Source: Rhizobiaceae bacterium
GTDB taxonomy: Bacteria > Pseudomonadota > Alphaproteobacteria > Rhizobiales > Rhizobiaceae
Assembly (NCBI GenBank): GCA_029212415.1
Contig: JARGOF010000013.1
Coordinates: 62,001-126,000 of the forward strand
Reading direction: 5' to 3'
DNA length: 64,000 nt
In this document: piece after piece, positions 17,118-25,802 of the stretch
Numbering within the stretch: the stretch's first letter is position 1
Layout: each line of letters opens with the position of its first letter
Notes under the pieces: generated by a model
Databases searched by the model: none
What the model was told of the DNA's origin: nothing
What the model saw: the letters and a program-made list of their open reading frames with translations, nothing else
Made by a program: the position numbers and the translations under genes

Positions 17118-18340
17118 GAAACGATCTTTTCCCTGTCCATGCCGGTTTTCTGCCACTGATTGATTCCGCGATTCTGGTTGTCGGCAGTGAAAAGGGTTTT
17201 GCCGAGGATGAGGGCATAGACCTGACACTGGTGCGGGAAAACTCATGGGCCAATATCCGCGACCGCATGGCCATCGGCCATTTTGAAGTGGCGCATATGC
17301 TGGCGCCCATGCCGATTGCGGCAAAGCTGGGCCTAACACCCATGCCGCTGGAGATCATTGCGCCCATGGCCCTTGGTCTTGGTGGCAACGCCGTCACGCT
17401 TTCGCGCAGGCTTGGGGAGAGTCTCAACATCGCGTCGGATGGAACGGCATTCGCTGCAGCACCCAGCAGCAAAGCCCTGTTTGGCGAGGTTCAGCGCCGT
17501 AGAATTGGCGGACTGAAAAAGCTGGTTCTTGGTGTTGTACATCCCCATTCCGGTCATAATTACGACTTGCGTTATTGGCTCGCGGCAAGCGGCATTGATC
17601 CCGAGAGCGACGTGGACATCGTTATCATTCCACCACCCTACATGCCCGACGCCCTGAAGGCCGGCCGCATTGATGGATTCTGCGTTGGTGAGCCATGGAA
17701 TTCAGTGGCCGCGCGTGATGGCAGCGGCGTAATCATGACAACAAAATCGGAAATCTGGCGGTCCAGCCCGGAAAAGGTACTCGGTGTCTCGCTCGAATTC
17801 GCAGAAAGGAATCCAGAGGTTCTCAAAGCCCTTCTGCGTGCCCTTACCCGTGCTGCCATGTGGTGCGAAAAGAGTGACAATCATGAGGAACTGGCCCATC
17901 TGCTCTCCCGCGTACACTATATCGGGATTGAGCCGGAAACGCTGCTTCCATCCTTGAGTGGTGCATTCGAAACAGCAGATGGCACGCTTCATCAGGTCGA
18001 AGATTTCTTCATTCCCTTTTCCCGGGCCGCCAACTTTCCCTGGCGCAGCCATGCCCTGTGGTTTTACAGCCAGATGGTTCGCTGGGGTCACGCCGACTGG
18101 GATGCCAGCCAGACAGAGGCCATTTCTCAAACCTACCGGCCGGATCTCTATCGCAGCGCTTTGGCCACTTTTGATATTCCGTTGCCTGCTGCCAGTTCCA
18201 AGGTGGAAGGTGGCCTGCCGCGCACTGTTCCAGTCGGTGCCAGCAAAGGCAGCCTGCTGCTTGGCCCCGATGGATTTTTTGATGGCAAGATTTTCGATCC
18301 GGATATGATTGAAGCCTACGTGCTGTCACAAAAAACCTGA
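17114..18340 (+). CDS. nasS: nitrate sensor NasS
   Basis: A 408-aa protein of the NrtA/CmpA binding-protein family that lacks a signal peptide, so it is cytoplasmic. It resembles the downstream NrtA (HSGHNYDLRYWLAASGI versus [25 protein letters not shown] versus GYCVGEPWN). In Paracoccus and Azotobacter the cytoplasmic homologue NasS binds nitrate or nitrite and releases NasT. The start is GTG with AGGAG 8 bases upstream, overlapping the nasT stop. The two genes are therefore coupled. Confidence 0.85.
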   Translation: MRNDLFPVHAGFLPLIDSAILVVGSEKGFAEDEGIDLTLVRENSWANIRDRMAIGHFEVAHMLAPMPIAAKLGLTPMPLEIIAPMALGLGGNAVTLSRRLGESLNIASDGTAFAAAPSSKALFGEVQRRRIGGLKKLVLGVVHPHSGHNYDLRYWLAASGIDPESDVDIVIIPPPYMPDALKAGRIDGFCVGEPWNSVAARDGSGVIMTTKSEIWRSSPEKVLGVSLEFAERNPEVLKALLRALTRAAMWCEKSDNHEELAHLLSRVHYIGIEPETLLPSLSGAFETADGTLHQVEDFFIPFSRAANFPWRSHALWFYSQMVRWGHADWDASQTEAISQTYRPDLYRSALATFDIPLPAASSKVEGGLPRTVPVGASKGSLLLGPDGFFDGKIFDPDMIEAYVLSQKT

Positions 18341-18377
18341 TCATCAGCCCCATTGATCGTGAACAATTATTATGCAC

Positions 18378-18394
18378 TGCATAAATTTCATGCA
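18378..18394. promoter_or_regulatory. NtrC-like binding site
   Basis: TGCATAAATTTCATGCA has the 17-base spacing of NtrC sites (TGCAC-N7-GTGCA), with A/T at the two inner positions. It lies about 110 bases upstream of the sigma-54 promoter, the normal distance for an enhancer site. A weaker TGCA-N7-TGCA copy follows near 18401. Confidence 0.5.
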
Positions 18395-18491
18395 TTTTTG
18401 TGCATTGCGGCTGCATCAATTGAAAAATTGATTTCCAGATATTTAAAATCAACACGTTGATATCATTATATATTGTTAATTTTTGAAAAAC

Positions 18492-18507
18492 TGGCATGTA
18501 AATTGCT
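18492..18507 (+). promoter_or_regulatory. sigma-54 promoter of the nitrate operon
   Basis: TGGCATGTAAATTGCT matches the -24/-12 consensus (TGGCACG-N4-TTGCW), with exactly 10 bases between GG and GC. Transcription would start near 18517, leaving a leader of about 180 bases before nrtA. Confidence 0.7.
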
Positions 18508-18517
18508 TTTGTATTGG

Positions 18518-18640
18518 TGATCCCAACCGGATCAAGAAATATTGCGTCCAAAGACGGGCGCTTCAGGCAAAGCTGCCGAACCGTAACAGTGCGCTACCTC
18601 CTCCCGGTGCACCCTTGCGATTCGGCGGCTTTTTTTGTTT
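18518..18640 (+). promoter_or_regulatory. NasT-controlled attenuator leader of nrtA
   Basis: The leader begins with a 6-bp hairpin (TGATCC / GGATCA, 18518-18534). A second hairpin, GGC-AAAGCT-GCC (18566-18577), has a six-base loop with A at position 1 and G at position 4, the pattern ANTAR proteins recognise. Its 3' part overlaps AGCTGCCGAA (18571-18580), which can instead pair with TTCGGCGGCT (18621-18630) just before a run of T. The second hairpin and the terminator therefore exclude each other, as required for antitermination. The first hairpin's loop looks like five bases, so its fit to the ANTAR rule is imperfect. Confidence 0.6.
18571..18636 (+). terminator. intrinsic terminator (attenuator) in the nrtA leader
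   Basis: AGCTGCCGAA and TTCGGCGGCT form a 10-bp stem with one G-U pair, followed directly by TTTTTT. It lies about 60 bases before the nrtA start codon and would block the operon unless NasT acts. Confidence 0.65.
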
Positions 18641-18696
18641 GGGCCATGCCCTCGAGATCAAGAGCTCCAACGGAGCCAGCAAACGGAGAAACAGAA

Positions 18697-20094
18697 ATGC
18701 GCAAAGGCACCGCGACACGCCGGACATTTTTGGTGGCAGCCAGCTCAATCATGCTTGCAGCCACCGCGCTTCCCACAGCATCGGCAGAGATGCTTGATGT
18801 TGAAAAAGACGAATTGAAATTCGGATTCATCAAACTCACCGACATGGCCCCTTTGGCCATCGCCTATGAGAAGGGTTATTTCGAAGAAGAAGGATTGTTC
18901 GTTACCCTCGAACCACAAGCCAACTGGAAAGTTCTGCTGGACCGCGTCATCACCGGTGAACTTGACGGCGCGCACATGCTGGCAGGCCAGCCGCTGGCCG
19001 CGACCATCGGCTTTGGAACAAAGGCCCATATCGTGACGCCGTTTTCAATGGATCTCAATGGCAATGGCATCACCGTTTCCAATGAAGTCTGGGAAATGAT
19101 GAAGCCGCATATCCCGATGGGCGATGACGGCAAGCCGGTTCACCCGATCAAGGCGGATGCGCTCAAACCGGTGGTCGATGCTTTCAAGGCCGATGGCAAG
19201 TCTTTCAACATGGGCATGGTATTTCCGGTATCCACCCATAATTATGAATTGCGCTACTGGCTGGCATCTGGTGACATTCACCCCGGCTTCTATTCAGGAA
19301 CCGATATTTCCGGCCAGATCAAGGCTGACGCGCTGCTTTCCGTAACCCCACCACCGCAGATGCCATCCACTCTGGAAGCCGGAACAATCGACGGCTACTG
19401 CGTGGGAGAACCCTGGAATCAACAAGCTGTTTTCAAGGGCATCGGCGTTCCAGTGATTACCGACTATGAAATCTGGAAGAACAATCCCGAAAAAGTCTTC
19501 GGTCTTACCAAGGCATTCACCGAGGAAAACCCCAACACCACGCTGGCCCTGACCAAGGCGCTCATCCGGGCTGCCAAATGGCTGGACGAGAATGACAACG
19601 CCAACCGTGTGGAAGCCGTGGAAATCCTGTCCCGCCCGGAATATGTGGGCGCCGACGCGGAAGTCATCGCCAATTCCATGACCGGCACCTTCGAGTATGA
19701 AAAGGGCGACAAGCGCGACGTACCGGACTTCAATGTCTTCTATCGATACCATGCGACTTATCCCTTCTATTCCGATGCTATCTGGTACCTCACGCAAATG
19801 CGCCGTTGGGGACAGATTGCCGACCACAAGGATGACGCCTGGTACGAAGAAGTCGCCAAATCGGTTTACCGGCCGGATATCTACCTTGAGGCTGCAAAAC
19901 TGGTGGTCGATGACAGCAATGCCGATGCAGCGGACTTCCCATGGGATTCCGACGGCTACCGTGAGCCGACGCCGGCTACCGACATCATTGATGGTGTCGC
20001 CTATGACGGCAAAAAACCCAACGCCTATATCGACAGCCTCTCGATCGGTCTGAAGTCCAACCAGATGATTGAAGGCAATGAGGTTTCCGGCTGA
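18697..20094 (+). CDS. nrtA: nitrate ABC transporter substrate-binding protein NrtA
   Basis: A 465-aa periplasmic nitrate/nitrite-binding protein. The N-terminus is a twin-arginine signal ([11 protein letters not shown] followed by a hydrophobic stretch ending TASA), so it is probably exported folded. The mature part shows the NrtA family pattern ([55 protein letters not shown]). ATG at 18697 was chosen because the Tat signal begins there and ACGGAG lies upstream; the ORF extends back into the leader, which is non-coding. A hairpin separates it from nrtB. Confidence 0.9.
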   Translation: MRKGTATRRTFLVAASSIMLAATALPTASAEMLDVEKDELKFGFIKLTDMAPLAIAYEKGYFEEEGLFVTLEPQANWKVLLDRVITGELDGAHMLAGQPLAATIGFGTKAHIVTPFSMDLNGNGITVSNEVWEMMKPHIPMGDDGKPVHPIKADALKPVVDAFKADGKSFNMGMVFPVSTHNYELRYWLASGDIHPGFYSGTDISGQIKADALLSVTPPPQMPSTLEAGTIDGYCVGEPWNQQAVFKGIGVPVITDYEIWKNNPEKVFGLTKAFTEENPNTTLALTKALIRAAKWLDENDNANRVEAVEILSRPEYVGADAEVIANSMTGTFEYEKGDKRDVPDFNVFYRYHATYPFYSDAIWYLTQMRRWGQIADHKDDAWYEEVAKSVYRPDIYLEAAKLVVDDSNADAADFPWDSDGYREPTPATDIIDGVAYDGKKPNAYIDSLSIGLKSNQMIEGNEVSG

Positions 20095-20108
20095 ACAAGA
20101 ACCAAAAT

Positions 20109-20132
20109 GGGCTGACCGCAATCGGTCAGCCC
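20109..20132 (+). other. perfect hairpin between nrtA and nrtB
   Basis: GGGCTGACC and GGTCAGCCC form a 9-bp perfect stem with a six-base loop. No T-run follows, so most transcription should pass. It probably protects nrtA mRNA and raises binding-protein output. Confidence 0.55.
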
Positions 20133-20164
20133 GTCTGATATTCAACACTGCAAGGATCTGCATT

Positions 20165-21244
20165 ATGGTCGATGCGACTAACGAAATCTCATCCGAGCTC
20201 GCCGCGCCGCGCCGTGAAAAAATTTTCTCCGCGATCAACCGGGCAAGCAGTTGGCTTGAGGCCCTGGGTTTCAGCTGGCTTACACCGATCTTGAAATTGC
20301 TGGCCGGCGACGACCCTCGCGCGCAATTGCAGGAACTCAAGAAGGTTCTTGTCATTCCTCTGCTTGGCATCGCCATCTTCCTGTTGGCCTGGGGATTCCT
20401 GGCGCCCCGTGTGCAAACCTCTCTTGGAGCCATTCCCGGTCCCGTTCAGGTCTGGGAGCAGGCAGTCAATCTGGCAAGCGACCATCAGCGTGAACGCGCC
20501 AAGGCTGATGCCTTCTACCAAAGGCAGGATGTGCGCAACGACAAGCTCGTTGCCGATGGCAAGGCCGACAAGGTCAAATATCGCACCTATACGGGCAAAC
20601 CAACCTATCTTGACCAGATTGTAACCTCGCTGTTCACCGTGGGGCTTGGGTTTTTCATTGCGACTCTGATTGCCGTGCCGGTGGGCATCGCATCCGGATT
20701 ATCAAAAACGTTCAATGGTGCGATCAATCCGCTGATTCAGATCTTCAAACCCGTTTCACCACTGGCATGGTTGCCGATCGTCACGATGATCGTCTCTGCA
20801 CTTTATGTGGATACCAGTGATTTGATGCCGAAATCCCTGGTGATTTCAGCGGTAACAGTGACGCTCTGCTCGCTTTGGCCAACCCTCATCAATACGGCCC
20901 TGGGCGTTGCATCCATCGACAAGGACCTGATGAATGTCGGCAAGGTTCTGCAACTGCCGACCATGAAGACAGTTACAAAACTTGTTCTGCCTTCGGCCCT
21001 GCCCCTGATCTTCACCGGCATGCGCCTGTCACTTGGCGTGGGCTGGATGGTGCTGATTGCGGCGGAAATGCTGGCGCAGAATCCCGGCCTCGGCAAATTC
21101 GTCTGGGATGAGTTCCAGAACGGCTCCTCGCAGTCCCTCGCCAAAATCATGGTCGCGGTTCTGACCATCGGCATTCTCGGCTTCATGCTGGACCGCCTGA
21201 TGTTCGCTTTGCAGCGTGCATTCACCTTTTCGGCAAACCGGTAG
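20165..21244 (+). CDS. nrtB: nitrate ABC transporter permease NrtB
   Basis: A 359-aa inner-membrane permease of the BPD_transp_1 class. It has several membrane segments and the EAA-type loop (NVGKVLQLPTMKTVTKLVLP) that contacts the ATPase. A long polar insert (about residues 90-150, rich in Lys, Asp and Arg) sits between the first segment and the rest. ATG at 20165 has AAGGA 9 bases upstream; the ORF start at 20069 overlaps nrtA and the hairpin, so it was rejected. Confidence 0.88.
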   Translation: MVDATNEISSELAAPRREKIFSAINRASSWLEALGFSWLTPILKLLAGDDPRAQLQELKKVLVIPLLGIAIFLLAWGFLAPRVQTSLGAIPGPVQVWEQAVNLASDHQRERAKADAFYQRQDVRNDKLVADGKADKVKYRTYTGKPTYLDQIVTSLFTVGLGFFIATLIAVPVGIASGLSKTFNGAINPLIQIFKPVSPLAWLPIVTMIVSALYVDTSDLMPKSLVISAVTVTLCSLWPTLINTALGVASIDKDLMNVGKVLQLPTMKTVTKLVLPSALPLIFTGMRLSLGVGWMVLIAAEMLAQNPGLGKFVWDEFQNGSSQSLAKIMVAVLTIGILGFMLDRLMFALQRAFTFSANR

Positions 21245-21253
21245 GGGGCGAGC

Positions 21254-23014
21254 ATGACATTTTTGGAAATATCCAACCTGTCGAAACATTACGGTGAGGG
21301 CAAGAACCGCACCGAGGTTTTGAAAGACATCAATCTCAAGGTGGCGGACGGAGAATTCATCGCCATCGTCGGGTTTTCCGGGTCGGGTAAAACAACCCTG
21401 ATTTCGGCCCTTGCTGGCCTCATCAAGCCGGATGAAGGCGGCGTTATCTTCAAGGGCAAGGAAATTACCGGGCCAGGCCCCGAACGCGGGGTGGTTTTCC
21501 AGTCCTATTCACTGCTGCCATGGCTATCGGTTGCCGGCAATGTCTGCCTCGCCGTGGACGCCGTCTTCAAGGCAAAGTCAAAGGCCGAACGCAGGTCCAT
21601 TGCCGAGACCTATATTAACATGGTCGGGCTCACCGCCGCACGCGACCGCAAACCGGCTGAATTGTCCGGCGGCATGCGACAGCGCGTTGCTGTTGCACGC
21701 GCCCTTGCGATGCGCCCTGAACTGCTGCTGATGGACGAACCGCTTTCGGCACTCGATGCCCTGACCCGCGCCAAGCTGCAGGACGAATTTGCCGATATAT
21801 GCGAGCAGGAGAAAAAGACCATCATCCTCGTCACCAATGACGTCGACGAAGCCATCCTGCTGGCTGACCGTATCATTCCGCTCACACCTGGGCCGAGCGC
21901 CACGCTGGGCCCTGAGTTCCGGGTTGATCTGCCGCGTCCACGCGATCGGGCTGAGATGAACAGCAATGATGAATTCATTCGCCTGCGTGCTGCCGTGACA
22001 GATTATCTGCTGCAGCTTGGCAATGATCGCGGATCCGGCCTGGAACGCGACATTACCTTGCCGAACATTGTGCCGATCACCCAGGCAGCGGATCCGTTGC
22101 CGGACGCCTATTTGGAGGCAAGCGCTTCCGCCCATGACGAACGTTATCTGGAGTTCAGTGAAATCCAGAAGGTCTACCCCACACCCAAGGGCCCGCTCAC
22201 TGTCGTCGACGGGTTCGACCTGAAAATGAGGAAAGGCGAATTCATTACGCTGATCGGTCATTCAGGATGCGGAAAATCCACCGTGCTCTCCATGGTTTCC
22301 GGCCTCAATGAGATCAGCAGAGGCGGCATTATTCTCGACGGCAAGCATATCGTCGGCGCCGGGCCGGACAAGGCCGTCGTTTTCCAGGCACCGTCGCTGC
22401 TGCCATGGCTTTCAGCCTATGACAATGTCGCCTTGGGTGTGGACAAGGTTTATCCGAACGCCACCCGGGCAGAACGCAGAGATGTGGTGGAATATTACCT
22501 TTCCAAGGTTGGTCTTGGCGATTCCATGCAAAAGATGGCCGATGACCTGTCAAACGGCATGAAACAGCGCGTCGGCATTGCCCGCGCCTTTGCCCTGTCG
22601 CCCAAATTGCTGCTGCTGGATGAACCCTTCGGCATGCTGGACTCGCTGACCCGCTGGGAATTGCAGGACGTTCTGATGGACGTGTGGAAACGAACGCAGG
22701 TTACCGCCATCTGCGTGACCCATGATGTCGACGAAGCCATCCTGCTGGCCGACCGGGTCGTCATGATGTCCAACGGACCGAATGCCAGGATCGGTAATAT
22801 CATGGAGGTTGACCTGCCCCGTCCGCGTTCGCGCGCGGCGCTGCTCGGTCACCCCGATTATTACGCCTACCGCGAAGAGCTTCTTGATTTTCTCGAAGCC
22901 TACGAGGGTGGCGCAAACCCCAGCGAAGAACAGCTGGAATCCATCAAGCAGAAACGCGCAACCCGGATGGCACGGCAGGCAAAAACCGCCCGCATGCCCG
23001 CTGCGGCTGAATAG
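21254..23014 (+). CDS. nitrate ABC transporter double ATP-binding protein (NrtC/NrtD type)
   Basis: A 586-aa protein with two complete nucleotide-binding domains in tandem. The first has Walker [10 protein letters not shown], signature LSGGM and Walker [11 protein letters not shown]; the second has [14 protein letters not shown] and [10 protein letters not shown]. In cyanobacteria the two ATPases are separate (NrtD, and NrtC with a regulatory binding-protein domain). Here they are fused and the regulatory domain is absent, so one polypeptide supplies the whole ATPase dimer. It starts 9 bases after nrtB and ends 11 bases before nirB. Confidence 0.85.
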   Translation: MTFLEISNLSKHYGEGKNRTEVLKDINLKVADGEFIAIVGFSGSGKTTLISALAGLIKPDEGGVIFKGKEITGPGPERGVVFQSYSLLPWLSVAGNVCLAVDAVFKAKSKAERRSIAETYINMVGLTAARDRKPAELSGGMRQRVAVARALAMRPELLLMDEPLSALDALTRAKLQDEFADICEQEKKTIILVTNDVDEAILLADRIIPLTPGPSATLGPEFRVDLPRPRDRAEMNSNDEFIRLRAAVTDYLLQLGNDRGSGLERDITLPNIVPITQAADPLPDAYLEASASAHDERYLEFSEIQKVYPTPKGPLTVVDGFDLKMRKGEFITLIGHSGCGKSTVLSMVSGLNEISRGGIILDGKHIVGAGPDKAVVFQAPSLLPWLSAYDNVALGVDKVYPNATRAERRDVVEYYLSKVGLGDSMQKMADDLSNGMKQRVGIARAFALSPKLLLLDEPFGMLDSLTRWELQDVLMDVWKRTQVTAICVTHDVDEAILLADRVVMMSNGPNARIGNIMEVDLPRPRSRAALLGHPDYYAYREELLDFLEAYEGGANPSEEQLESIKQKRATRMARQAKTARMPAAAE

Positions 23015-23025
23015 GGAACCTGCAC

Positions 23026-25473
23026 ATGAAAAAGAAACTGGTCGTTGTCGGAAATGGAATGGCCCCGGGCCGGATGCTGGAACACCTGTTCGAGCTTTCA
23101 CCTGATGGCTTTGATGTCACGGTGTTCAACGCCGAACCCCGGGTCAATTACAACCGCCTGATGCTCTCGCCGGTTCTGTCGGGCGAGAAGACCTACGAGG
23201 ACATCATCACCCATGATGATGCCTGGTACGAACAGCAGGGCATCACCCTGCACAAAGGATCCAAAGTCAGCCGGATAGACCGCGGTGCAAAGACCGTGAC
23301 ATCGGACAACGGTATCACCGCAAGCTACGACACGCTGATTGTGGCAACCGGGTCCAACCCTTTTATCATTCCGCTGCCCGGCAAGGATCTTGAAGGCGTA
23401 CTGACCTACAGGGATCTGGATGATGTCGAGAAAATGCTCTGCGCTGCGCGCGCCGGTGGCCGCGCCGTCGTCATAGGCGGCGGATTGCTGGGGCTGGAAG
23501 CTGCCGCCGGCCTGCGCCAGCAGGGCATGGAGGTCACTGTGCTGCACCTGATGCCGAGCTTGATGGAACGCCAGCTCGACCCGGCTGCCGGATACCTTCT
23601 GGAAAAGGCCTTTGCCGATCGCGGCATCGATGTCATCACCAAGGCCAACACCCATGAAATCGTCGGCAAGGACGGCAAGGTTGCGGGCGTGAAACTCGAC
23701 AATGGCACCGTGATCGATGCCGCCATCGTTGTCATGGCTGTGGGCATTCGCCCGGGCATTGATCTTGCCAAAGAATCCGGCCTCGACGTCAATCGCGGTA
23801 TTCTGGTGGGCGACGACATGCAGACATCCGACCCCGATATCTATGCGCTGGGCGAATGTGTCGAACACCGCAGCCAGGTTTACGGGCTGGTCGCTCCGCT
23901 TTACGAAATGGCTGTGACCATTGCCGAGAACCTGTGTGGCAACAAGGCCGCCTATACAGGCTCTGTCACGGCAACCAAGCTCAAGGTCACCGGCATTGAC
24001 CTTTACTCGGCAGGCGATTTCGCCGAGGCCGAGGACCGCCAGGAAATCGTCCTGCGCGATGCAACGGCGGGGGTCTACAAGAGGCTTGTGCTGAAAGATG
24101 ACCGGATCATCGGTGCCGTGCTCTATGGGGAGACGTCGGATGGACCATGGTTTTTCGACCTTCTGAAGAAACAGACCGATATCAGCGACATGCGTGAAAC
24201 GCTGATTTTCGGACAGGCCTATCAGGGAGGATCCCCACTGGACCCCATGGCGGCCGTTGCAGCCTTGCCGGATGATGCGGAAATCTGCGGCTGCAACGGC
24301 GTTTGCAAATCAAAGATCAGCAATGCAATTGTTGGAAAAAACCTGAACTCGCTTGATGATGTGCGCGCTCACACCAAGGCTTCTGCCTCCTGCGGGTCCT
24401 GTACAGGTCTTGTCGAACAGTTGCTGTCGCTGGCGCTTGGCGAGGCCTATAATCCCGCCGCCGTTCAGCCCATGTGCGGTTGCACTGAGCTGGGCCATGA
24501 CGATGTGCGCCGGCTGATCGTGGCAAAACAACTCAAGACCATTCCGGCAGTGATGCAGGAACTGGAGTGGAAGACCTCCTGCGGCTGCGCCAAATGCCGC
24601 CCTGCCCTCAACTATTACCTGGTGTGCGACTGGCCGGATGAATATGCCGATGATTACCAGTCCCGCTTCATCAACGAACGCGTTCATGCCAATATCCAGA
24701 AGGATGGCACCTATTCCGTCGTGCCGCGCATGTGGGGCGGTGTCACATCCTCGAAAGAGCTGCGCGCCATCGCCGACACGGTCGACAAATTCGACATACC
24801 GATGGTCAAGGTCACCGGCGGGCAGCGCATCGACCTGCTGGGCATCAGGAAGGAAGACCTGCCGGCTGTCTGGGGCGACCTTGGCAAGGCGGGTTTCGTA
24901 TCCGGTCAGGCCTATGCAAAGGGCCTGCGCACGGTGAAAACCTGCGTTGGAACCGACTGGTGCCGTTTCGGCACGCAGGATTCCACCGGACTTGGCATCC
25001 GCATTGAAAAGTTCATGTGGGGATCATGGACCCCGGCCAAGGTGAAGATGGCGGTTTCCGGGTGCCCGCGCAACTGCTCGGAAGCGACCTGCAAGGATGT
25101 CGGAATCATTTGCGTCGACAGCGGCTTCGAAATTCACTTTGCCGGCGCCGCCGGGCTCGACATCAAGGGAACCGAGATTCTCGGCATGGTGAAAACTGAA
25201 GACGAGGCGCTGGAACACGTCGTGGCGCTGGTTCAGATGTACCGCGAACAGGGCCGTTACCTGGAGCGCATCTATAAATGGTCCAGGCGCATCGGCTATG
25301 ACGAGGTTCGCCGCCAGATCATGGACGATGCAGACAAACGCAGGGCCTATTTCGAGCGTTTTGTCTTCAGTCAGAAATTTGCCCAGGTCGATCCGTGGTC
25401 CGAACGCGTTTCGGGCAAGGACAAACACGAATTCCAGCCTATGGCGACCCTTTCTCTGGAGGCTGCGGAATGA
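23026..25473 (+). CDS. nirB: assimilatory nitrite reductase large subunit NirB
   Basis: An 815-aa NAD(P)H-dependent nitrite reductase subunit that reduces nitrite to ammonium. The N-terminal half is a flavin reductase fold with FAD and NAD motifs (VVVGNGMAPG; AVVIGGGLLGLEAA). Two BFD-type Cys groups follow (CGCNGVCKSK, then SCGSC; CGC, then SCGCAKC). The C-terminal part binds the 4Fe-4S cluster and siroheme (CVGTDWCRFG; CPRNCSEATCKD). The length is normal. NirD overlaps it by four bases. Siroheme is needed, yet the local cysG is truncated. Confidence 0.95.
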   Translation: MKKKLVVVGNGMAPGRMLEHLFELSPDGFDVTVFNAEPRVNYNRLMLSPVLSGEKTYEDIITHDDAWYEQQGITLHKGSKVSRIDRGAKTVTSDNGITASYDTLIVATGSNPFIIPLPGKDLEGVLTYRDLDDVEKMLCAARAGGRAVVIGGGLLGLEAAAGLRQQGMEVTVLHLMPSLMERQLDPAAGYLLEKAFADRGIDVITKANTHEIVGKDGKVAGVKLDNGTVIDAAIVVMAVGIRPGIDLAKESGLDVNRGILVGDDMQTSDPDIYALGECVEHRSQVYGLVAPLYEMAVTIAENLCGNKAAYTGSVTATKLKVTGIDLYSAGDFAEAEDRQEIVLRDATAGVYKRLVLKDDRIIGAVLYGETSDGPWFFDLLKKQTDISDMRETLIFGQAYQGGSPLDPMAAVAALPDDAEICGCNGVCKSKISNAIVGKNLNSLDDVRAHTKASASCGSCTGLVEQLLSLALGEAYNPAAVQPMCGCTELGHDDVRRLIVAKQLKTIPAVMQELEWKTSCGCAKCRPALNYYLVCDWPDEYADDYQSRFINERVHANIQKDGTYSVVPRMWGGVTSSKELRAIADTVDKFDIPMVKVTGGQRIDLLGIRKEDLPAVWGDLGKAGFVSGQAYAKGLRTVKTCVGTDWCRFGTQDSTGLGIRIEKFMWGSWTPAKVKMAVSGCPRNCSEATCKDVGIICVDSGFEIHFAGAAGLDIKGTEILGMVKTEDEALEHVVALVQMYREQGRYLERIYKWSRRIGYDEVRRQIMDDADKRRAYFERFVFSQKFAQVDPWSERVSGKDKHEFQPMATLSLEAAE

Positions 25474-25802
25474 ACGCATTGACCGAAAACTGGGTGGCCA
25501 TCGGCGCCGTCAGCGATATTCCGAGACGCGGTTCACGCTGTGTGAAGAACGGCGATACGACGATCGCCATTTTCAGGACAGTCGACGATCACATCTATGC
25601 GCTGGAAGACAAATGCCCGCACAAAAATGGTCCGCTCTCGCAAGGCATTGTCCATGATGGCTGCGTGACCTGCCCCTTGCACAATTGGGTTATTTCGCTG
25701 GAAACTGGCCAGGCGCAGGGCGCTGATGAAGGCGGGACATTGAGTTTCGGTGTGAAGCTCGACGGTGATTCCATATTGCTCGATATCGGAGGCGCGCGAT
25801 GA
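25470..25802 (+). CDS. nirD: nitrite reductase small subunit NirD
   Basis: A 110-aa Rieske-like protein that partners NirB. It has CPHKNGPL and CPLHNW, the positions of a Rieske [2Fe-2S] site (Cys-X-His and Cys-X2-His), so cluster binding is possible although many NirD proteins lack it. ATG at 25470 was chosen because it overlaps the nirB stop (ATGA); the ORF start at 25395 lies inside nirB. nasA begins in its stop codon. Confidence 0.92.
   Translation: MNALTENWVAIGAVSDIPRRGSRCVKNGDTTIAIFRTVDDHIYALEDKCPHKNGPLSQGIVHDGCVTCPLHNWVISLETGQAQGADEGGTLSFGVKLDGDSILLDIGGAR

Noticed and set aside
19294-20433. 379-aa minus-strand ORF opposite nrtA/nrtB
   Set aside because: Spans two real genes and the hairpin between them; it is a high-GC antisense frame.
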